Of a stretch of 64,000 nt of DNA, positions 58,862 through 64,000 are shown piece by piece. The notes beneath the pieces were generated by a model. That model saw nothing but the letters and a program-made list of their open reading frames with translations, was not told where the DNA came from and searched no databases. A program made the translations under genes and the position numbers. Each line of letters opens with the position of its first letter. The first letter of the stretch is position 1. This DNA comes from Limosilactobacillus secaliphilus (GTDB lineage: Bacteria > Bacillota > Bacilli > Lactobacillales > Lactobacillaceae). The stretch covers positions 321,472 to 385,471 of the forward strand of contig NZ_JQBW01000010.1 of assembly GCF_001437055.1 (NCBI RefSeq), written 5' to 3'.

Positions 58862-61273
58862 TTACTTCAATGGCTTCCAAGTCCATTCAGTAACTTCTGG
58901 CATGTCCTTACCGTTGTCACGGATGTATTGGTTGTGCTTTGCAACCATGTCATCCATCTTCTGGGCAAAGGCAGCACCCTTCTGTTCGTAGCCTGGTACG
59001 TGCAGAATAGCGTCCTTAGCCAAGTGGTAACGGTCAAGTTCGTTCAGTACACGCATGTCGAATGGAGTGGTGATGTCACCATTTTCTTCGTAGCAGTGGA
59101 TGTGAACGTTGCGGTTGTGACGGTCGAAGAACAAGGATTGTGCCATGTCTTCAAATCCGTGCCATGCAAAGATAACTGGCTTGTCCTTGGTGAAGTAACG
59201 ATCGAACTCTTCGTCAGTTAAGCCTTCAGGGTTCTTTTCGATTGGCATCAACTTCATGATGTCCACGATGTTGATGTAACGAATCTTCAGTTCAGGGAAT
59301 GCTTCGTGCAGCAGACTGATAGCAGCCAGTGATTCTTCAGTTGGTTCAGTAGCAGCTGAAGCAAAGACAACATCAGGTTCTGCACCCTGGTCAGTAGAAG
59401 CCCAGTCAACGTAGCCCAGACCGTTCTTAACGATTTCAGTAGCTTCGTCAATGGAGAACCATTGTGCACGTGGGTGCTTGGAAGTTACCAAGATGTTGAT
59501 GCATTCACGGTTGCGGAATGCAACGTCAGAAACAGCCATCAGTTCGTTGGTGTCAGCTGGCAGGTATTCCTTAACTAAGTCAGGACGTTCCTTTTCGTAC
59601 ATGTGAGTCAGCAGACCTGGATCTTGGTGAGTGTAACCGTTGTGGTCTTGCTGGAAGACAGTAGAAGTATCAACAAAAGTCAATGCTGGGTAGTCCTTAC
59701 GCCATGGCATTTCCTTAGCCTTACGTAACCACTTCATGTGTTGAGTCAGCATTGAGTCAACAACACGACCGAATGATTCGTAAGTTGCAAAGAAGCCGTG
59801 ACGACCAGTCAGAGTGTAACCTTCAAGCCAACCTTCTGCTTGGTGTTCAGAAAGTTGAGAGTCGATCATCCGACCATGCTTGGACAGGTCTTCATCGTTT
59901 GGTTCGTGAATACCTTCCATCCATTGACGCTTCTGGCCATCCAGGATAGCGTACAGACGGTTAGACTTGGATTCGTCAGGACCGAAGCCACGGAAAGTAT
60001 TAGGGTTCAGTTCAGCAACCTTGTCCAGGTACTTACCCCATTCAATCATGTCCTGCTTTACAACAGAACCTGGTTGCTTAACGTCAACAGCAAAGTCACG
60101 GTAGTCTGGCAGACGCAGTGGCTTAGGATCAAGACCACCATTGGTGATTGGGTTCATAGCCATCCGCTTGTTGCCCTTAGGAGTAGTCATCTTAACAGCT
60201 TCAACTGGAGCACCGTTTTCGTCGAACAGTTCTTCAGGCTTGTAAGACTTCATCCAGTCGGTCAGCATGTCGGCGTGAGTCATGTCGTCTTGTGCAACCG
60301 GAATAGGAATTTGGTGAGCACGGAAGGAGTTTTCGATTGGGTTACCATCCAAGTCCTTCTTAGGACCAGTCCAGCCCTTAGGAACACGGAAGACAATCAT
60401 TGGCCATTGTGGCAGAGAATCGTCGTTGTTTTCACGAGCGTTCTTTTGGATAGCCTTGATGTCTTCAATGGCTTCGTCCATAACCTTAGCCATTTCTTCG
60501 TGAACTTCCATGTGGTCTTTGTAACCAGAGAATTCACCTTCACGGTCTGGTTCTTTGTATGCGGAAACAAACAGTGGCTTCCAGCCCATACCTTCGAAGT
60601 ACTTAGTCAGGTCAGCATCGCTCATCCGAGAAACGATGGTTGGGTTAGAAATCTTGAACCCGTTAACTTGCAGGATTGGCAGAACAGCACCATCCTTGAT
60701 TGGGTTGATGAACTTGTCTGAGAACCATGAAGTTGCCAGTGGACCAGTTTCAGCTTCACCATCACCGATTTCAACGGCAGCGATAACGTCTGGGTTGTCT
60801 AAGATAGCACCAACACCGTGTGACAGAGAGTAACCTAATTCCCCACCTTCGTGGATTGAACCAGGAACTTCTGGTGCGGCGTGAGAAGCAGTACCACCTG
60901 GGAAACTAAAGTGCTTGAATAACTTAGCCATACCTTCTTCATCCTGAGTGAATTCAGGGTAAATTTCGGTGTAAGAACCGTCAAGGTATGAGTTGTTCAT
61001 CATAACTTGGCCACCGTGACCGGAACCTTCAATGTAGAACATGTTCAGGTCGTACTTCTTAATTACACGGTTCAAGTGAGCGTAAATGAAGTTTTGAGGA
61101 ACAGTAGTACCCCAGTGACCAATTGGCTTAGGCTTAACATCAGAAGCCTTTAATTCACGACGTAACAGAGGGTTATGCATTAAGAACAGCGTACCTGCAG
61201 TCAGGTAGTTGGCAGCACGCCAGTACTTATCAACATTTTCCAAGTATTCCTTGGAGTCGTAATCGACTGTCAT
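58862..61273 (-). CDS. xfp: Phosphoketolase (xylulose-5-phosphate/fructose-6-phosphate)
   Basis: TPP-dependent enzyme of 803 residues that splits xylulose-5-phosphate into acetyl phosphate and glyceraldehyde-3-phosphate. It is the key step of heterolactic fermentation. The conserved N-terminal [18 protein letters not shown] and GSGHGGQ motifs, the TPP site [11 protein letters not shown] and the C-terminal [10 protein letters not shown] and [13 protein letters not shown] segments are all intact. AGAAGGAG precedes the ATG, and TTGACT (61380-61375) and TATCAT (61358-61353), 16 bp apart, form a good promoter. Dual Xfp or Xpk specificity cannot be told by eye. Confidence 0.95.
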   Translation of the reverse strand: MTVDYDSKEYLENVDKYWRAANYLTAGTLFLMHNPLLRRELKASDVKPKPIGHWGTTVPQNFIYAHLNRVIKKYDLNMFYIEGSGHGGQVMMNNSYLDGSYTEIYPEFTQDEEGMAKLFKHFSFPGGTASHAAPEVPGSIHEGGELGYSLSHGVGAILDNPDVIAAVEIGDGEAETGPLATSWFSDKFINPIKDGAVLPILQVNGFKISNPTIVSRMSDADLTKYFEGMGWKPLFVSAYKEPDREGEFSGYKDHMEVHEEMAKVMDEAIEDIKAIQKNARENNDDSLPQWPMIVFRVPKGWTGPKKDLDGNPIENSFRAHQIPIPVAQDDMTHADMLTDWMKSYKPEELFDENGAPVEAVKMTTPKGNKRMAMNPITNGGLDPKPLRLPDYRDFAVDVKQPGSVVKQDMIEWGKYLDKVAELNPNTFRGFGPDESKSNRLYAILDGQKRQWMEGIHEPNDEDLSKHGRMIDSQLSEHQAEGWLEGYTLTGRHGFFATYESFGRVVDSMLTQHMKWLRKAKEMPWRKDYPALTFVDTSTVFQQDHNGYTHQDPGLLTHMYEKERPDLVKEYLPADTNELMAVSDVAFRNRECINILVTSKHPRAQWFSIDEATEIVKNGLGYVDWASTDQGAEPDVVFASAATEPTEESLAAISLLHEAFPELKIRYINIVDIMKLMPIEKNPEGLTDEEFDRYFTKDKPVIFAWHGFEDMAQSLFFDRHNRNVHIHCYEENGDITTPFDMRVLNELDRYHLAKDAILHVPGYEQKGAAFAQKMDDMVAKHNQYIRDNGKDMPEVTEWTWKPLK

Positions 61274-61352
61274 TTAATATACACTCCTTCTAAAAAGAAA
61301 TAACTACTATAACTAATCAACGCATTGTAAATCTAACCAATTTACGATTTTC

Positions 61353-61380
61353 ATGATATAGCATTTTAGCCAAAAGTCAA
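61353..61380 (-). promoter_or_regulatory. Predicted phosphoketolase promoter
   Basis: On the minus strand TTGACT and TATCAT are spaced by 16 bp, about 80 bp upstream of the start codon. No cre site is seen nearby, consistent with high constitutive expression. Confidence 0.6.
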
Positions 61381-61433
61381 CCGATTTAAAAATTGATACG
61401 GTCCAATTTTTTGCTTATAAATTTATCCATAGA

Positions 61434-61482
61434 AAAAGGCGCTCAACCATCAAGAAAAGTAATGATTGGGCGTCTTTTTAAC
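61434..61482. terminator. Terminator after dipeptidase copy 2
   Basis: AAAAAGGCGCTCAACCAT pairs with ATGATTGGGCGTCTTTTT with three non-Watson-Crick positions, with T-rich tracts on both sides. Confidence 0.75.
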
Positions 61483-61489
61483 AATTCAA

Positions 61490-62926
61490 TTACAGGTTTG
61501 GATCCATGTCAAAAGTCAGCTTCGACATTTCCAGACCCTTCGTCATCAATTCAGCCATCAGCTTGTTAGTCCGCTTGAAGACCTCATCAAACATTTCGGT
61601 CGTCCGCTGGTTCAAGTAATCAGTGGCTTCTGCATCCGACATGCCTTCAACATGCTTGGTGTTTTCTGCTAACCAGCTGTAGAAGTACTGACGCATGTCC
61701 TTCAAGTAGTCCATGTCCTGCTTAGCGAAGGCTGACAGGTGGGATTCAACAACCATGGACAGACGACGGAAGAGCCAGTATGCACTGTCACTTTCCATGT
61801 CCATCTTCATTGGCGTGTTGCGGAAACGTGGGTCCGAAGCATCCGCCTGAGCCATGAATGGCATGTAAGGGCTGAAGGTTGGGATACCACCAAACGTCAT
61901 CCACATGATGGCACTGGCAGCTTCCGGAACGTTTGGCCGTACCTGCATGACGTGTGAGTTCTGCGTCCGGTTCAAGGAAATTGGCCGGTACAGTTCCTTG
62001 TCATGCTTGGTGCCTAAGTGGCCAACCGGGTCGTAAGGCGTGTTTTCATAGTGAGAACTCAGGAACTTCTCCAGGTCTTCAACTGTGAACTTGTGCTTGG
62101 CCTTCATGATAAATGGCAGGTCGAAATCTTCTGGATCCATCGAAACGTCAGGACGGAAGAGCAGGTGGCCGTACCATTGCCGTGGTGTGTTGTAGTGCAG
62201 GTCAAAGACATCAGCGGTCCCAAAAATGTGACGGAAGTTGAATTCGTCCATGTCAGGGTTCAGGTGGTTCTCGGCAACGAAGTCTTGGATGCCGTCGGAC
62301 CACATGAAGTTGTCTGGATCGTTGAAGTCGATGTCCTGGATAGCAGCCCGGTTACCAGTTACGGCATAGCAGTCATCAGGAATCCGTTGAGCAACCCAGT
62401 GATGACCGGTAGCAATTTCCATGTACCAGACTTCATCCTTGTCGGAGAAAATGACCCCGTTACCAGCGGCTGAACCATACTTAGCAACCAATTTGCCTAA
62501 GTATTCAACCCCTTCACGAGCGGAGTTGATGAATGGCAAGGTCATTGCAACGATGTCGTCTTCGTCAATCCCAGTTTCGGTGTTCTGTGGGTCGGCAGCC
62601 AGTACCCGTTCGTTAGCATAGAAGCTTTCGGTGGCGGACATAGCCACGTTCTTTTCGTTAAAGCCGCTTTCGTCGTAGGTCCCTTCGTGCTGCAGGTCAA
62701 CGTTCGGTACCCCTTGATAACGATAGCCATCAGCAGGACGGTCACCCACAAATTTGTTCAGGTAAGCGTGCAGCTGGTTAGGGTGGTTGTGATATGCCGG
62801 GTAGACAACAAACCGCTGTGGGCAAATTGGCGTTGCCGTGTCGTCGTTACGTGCGGCCATGGTTGACCCGTCAATGGTAGCTTTTTTACCGACTAAAATA
62901 GTCGTACAAGCAGACAGTTTTTTCAT
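61490..62926 (-). CDS. pepD: C69-family dipeptidase (PepD), copy 2
   Basis: N-terminal-nucleophile dipeptidase of 478 residues, a paralogue of the gene at 29.6-31.0 kb with the same length and architecture. The nucleophile is Cys7 in KKLSACTTILVGKKA, followed by DGSTMAARNDD. The start at 62926 follows GAAAGGAAA. Internal motifs KNVAMSATE and DKDEVWYME are shared with copy 1. Different substrate preference is possible. It is transcribed alone. Confidence 0.92.
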   Translation of the reverse strand: MKKLSACTTILVGKKATIDGSTMAARNDDTATPICPQRFVVYPAYHNHPNQLHAYLNKFVGDRPADGYRYQGVPNVDLQHEGTYDESGFNEKNVAMSATESFYANERVLAADPQNTETGIDEDDIVAMTLPFINSAREGVEYLGKLVAKYGSAAGNGVIFSDKDEVWYMEIATGHHWVAQRIPDDCYAVTGNRAAIQDIDFNDPDNFMWSDGIQDFVAENHLNPDMDEFNFRHIFGTADVFDLHYNTPRQWYGHLLFRPDVSMDPEDFDLPFIMKAKHKFTVEDLEKFLSSHYENTPYDPVGHLGTKHDKELYRPISLNRTQNSHVMQVRPNVPEAASAIMWMTFGGIPTFSPYMPFMAQADASDPRFRNTPMKMDMESDSAYWLFRRLSMVVESHLSAFAKQDMDYLKDMRQYFYSWLAENTKHVEGMSDAEATDYLNQRTTEMFDEVFKRTNKLMAELMTKGLEMSKLTFDMDPNL

Positions 62927-63016
62927 ATGCGCTTTTCCTTTCTTACATTTAAAAGCATCATTACTAAGTTGTGTCAATTTTAGACCGGTTATTAAAGGCG
63001 GTCAATCTTCCCCTCT

Positions 63017-63763
63017 TCAACGGCGCACTATTAAATGGAGAAAAAGCCACAAGATCAGGTTAAAGACAATCGCCAGGATTAACGCCCAATAGGCAATAAT
63101 CAGATGAGCACTCAGCCACTGCCCGACCATTAATGGATTGCTGAGCCAGGCCAGGATTGCCGCCAAGCCAAGCAAAATCAAGAGCAGAGCCGTGACCCCA
63201 TGCGCCGAATTCTGCAAATCCGCGCTGCTCAGGTCAAAGCCGCCCACCGCAATGTTGACCATTAGGATGAGCCAGACAATCAGCTGCCATTTCGAACCGG
63301 CACTGACTGGCAAGGGGGCCATGGTGGGCAAGAATAATTGCAGGCAGTAGTTATACACTTGTGGCGCTAATGTCCGCGTTAACAGGGTCATTGCCAGCGT
63401 GCAGCCCAGGACCGGCGCAATTCCAATGAAGAAGTTGCCGCAACGCTGATACAAGTTATGGTCATTAAATGAATGGTTAACGTAACCCAAGCAGTTATCA
63501 CTGGGATCGTTTCTGTCAGGGATGTGCAACAAAGCCACCCTATCGATGTGATGGCCAAAGAGAAGGGCCAAGATCAAGTGCGACAATTCGTGCAGAATCA
63601 CACCGATGCCGCCCAAGAGGATCATCCCCCACAGGCCGTTCTGCATGGCCACCAACCGTTTATTGGCCCGGCTAATCGCAACTAAGATAATGCCCAGGAT
63701 GCCTGGAATGACGATCAGCCACAAGCCCAACTGCCACAGGACGTTTAAGATGGTCCGCATCAT
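63017..63763 (-). CDS. Membrane protein with HExxH zinc-protease-like motif
   Basis: Integral membrane protein of 248 residues with six or more helices. The second helix region carries HELSHLILALLFGHH, an HExxH motif as in site-2-type (M50) proteases. A later conserved DG-type motif of the M50 family is not clear; GGFDLSSADLQNS is the nearest acidic candidate. The start overlaps the end of ybaK by 4 bp, so the two form an operon. It could be an intramembrane protease or a catalytically inactive relative. Confidence 0.6.
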   Translation of the reverse strand: MMRTILNVLWQLGLWLIVIPGILGIILVAISRANKRLVAMQNGLWGMILLGGIGVILHELSHLILALLFGHHIDRVALLHIPDRNDPSDNCLGYVNHSFNDHNLYQRCGNFFIGIAPVLGCTLAMTLLTRTLAPQVYNYCLQLFLPTMAPLPVSAGSKWQLIVWLILMVNIAVGGFDLSSADLQNSAHGVTALLLILLGLAAILAWLSNPLMVGQWLSAHLIIAYWALILAIVFNLILWLFLHLIVRR

Positions 63764-64000
63764 GCTTGCTGCAGGTCCGCGAACTCTGCGTGCACCAATT
63801 TAGCCAGGTCTTCAGCGTTGACCTTCACCGACCGGCCGATCTGACCAGATGAAACATAGATCTCGCCCTGTTCCTTTGCCACCTGGTCAATGAAGATCGG
63901 GTAGTGGTGCTTTTCATAGATGCCAACTGGGGTGTTGGCTCCGTGCACGTAGCCGGTGGTCTTGACCAGTTTATTCAATGGCACCATTTCAACCTTTTTA
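63760..64000 (-). CDS. ybaK: YbaK/EbsC-family Cys-tRNA(Pro) deacylase (5' end outside window)
   Basis: Partial gene: 80 C-terminal residues are visible and the frame stays open to the window edge. The segment VEMVPLNKLVKTTGYVHGANTPVG followed by YPIFID and IYVSSGQIG matches the YbaK family, which hydrolyses mischarged Cys-tRNA(Pro). Full-length proteins have about 155 residues. It overlaps the downstream HExxH gene (ATGA), indicating an operon. Confidence 0.88.
   Translation of the reverse strand, partial: KKVEMVPLNKLVKTTGYVHGANTPVGIYEKHHYPIFIDQVAKEQGEIYVSSGQIGRSVKVNAEDLAKLVHAEFADLQQA

Noticed and set aside
59798-60721. 307-codon ORF opposite to phosphoketolase
   Set aside because: It is an antisense shadow with no start signal and composition typical of reverse-frame translation of xfp.
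1-64000. tRNA, rRNA, CRISPR array, insertion sequence or prophage
   Set aside because: Reading both strands I saw no tRNA arm pattern, no transposase or integrase, no spaced direct-repeat array and no phage structural gene.

Overview
The window comes from a heterofermentative lactic acid bacterium of the Lactobacillaceae. The evidence is a phosphoketolase gene, the lactobacillar peptidases PepX, PepI and two C69 dipeptidases, an L-ascorbate (ula) pathway that feeds pentose phosphate, strong AGGAGG-type ribosome binding sites, and moderate GC content. A Limosilactobacillus (mucosae/fermentum-like) is my best guess, but sequence reading alone cannot fix the species. I see no rRNA, tRNA, insertion sequence, prophage or CRISPR array. 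The region reads as ordinary chromosome rich in sugar-utilisation loci.

Layout. 1-6.5 kb: peptidases pepX (cut by the window start) and pepI, a HAD phosphatase, and a secreted GH25 muramidase with four C-terminal repeats. 6.5-13.5 kb: a complete L-ascorbate operon (ulaGCABDEF) read leftward, with the divergent DeoR regulator ulaR and a CcpA-type cre site between them. 13.5-21 kb: an alpha-glucosidase (GH31), a LacI regulator and an SLC45-type sugar permease sharing TGTAAACGTTTACA operators, interleaved with an L,D-transpeptidase, a candidate small RNA, a small membrane protein and a DHH phosphoesterase. 21-28 kb: an ABC-F ATPase, a flavin reductase, a stand-alone sufS-sufU pair, ribokinase plus a 29-residue membrane peptide, thioredoxin-terC, and a pseudouridine synthase. 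28-36 kb: CorA-like channel, dipeptidase, histidine phosphatase, lipoteichoic acid synthase, ferredoxin/flavodoxin-NADP reductase, nucleoside hydrolase. 36-39.4 kb: a DnaA-box cluster, then a TPP riboswitch and the ykoEDC thiamine-precursor ECF transporter. 39-44 kb: small membrane proteins, a hydrolase, an XRE regulator-methyltransferase pair, a structured RNA candidate and a universal stress protein. 44-53.5 kb: ptsI, an amidohydrolase, transketolase behind an unusual leader, and a second ascorbate-family PTS (IIA, IIB, IIC) with a divergent PRD activator. 53.5-64 kb: asd, a GH88 unsaturated-glucuronide module with its own permease, phosphoketolase, a second C69 dipeptidase, a zinc-protease-like membrane protein and a partial ybaK.

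How it works together. Ascorbate, nucleosides (nucleoside hydrolase plus ribokinase) and other pentose sources converge on xylulose-5-phosphate, which transketolase and phosphoketolase (both encoded here) process. PtsI supplies phosphate to both ascorbate-type PTS systems. The control elements are the most interesting part. They include a transketolase leader with two interleaved, mutually exclusive 12-bp stems whose wobble pairs work only in the sense strand, seven near or exact DnaA boxes within 143 bp far from any replication gene, a GNRA-containing structured RNA at 42.2-42.4 kb, and mirrored LacI operators. Coordinates of coding regions use the start codon supported by a ribosome binding site, often downstream of the longest possible ORF start.
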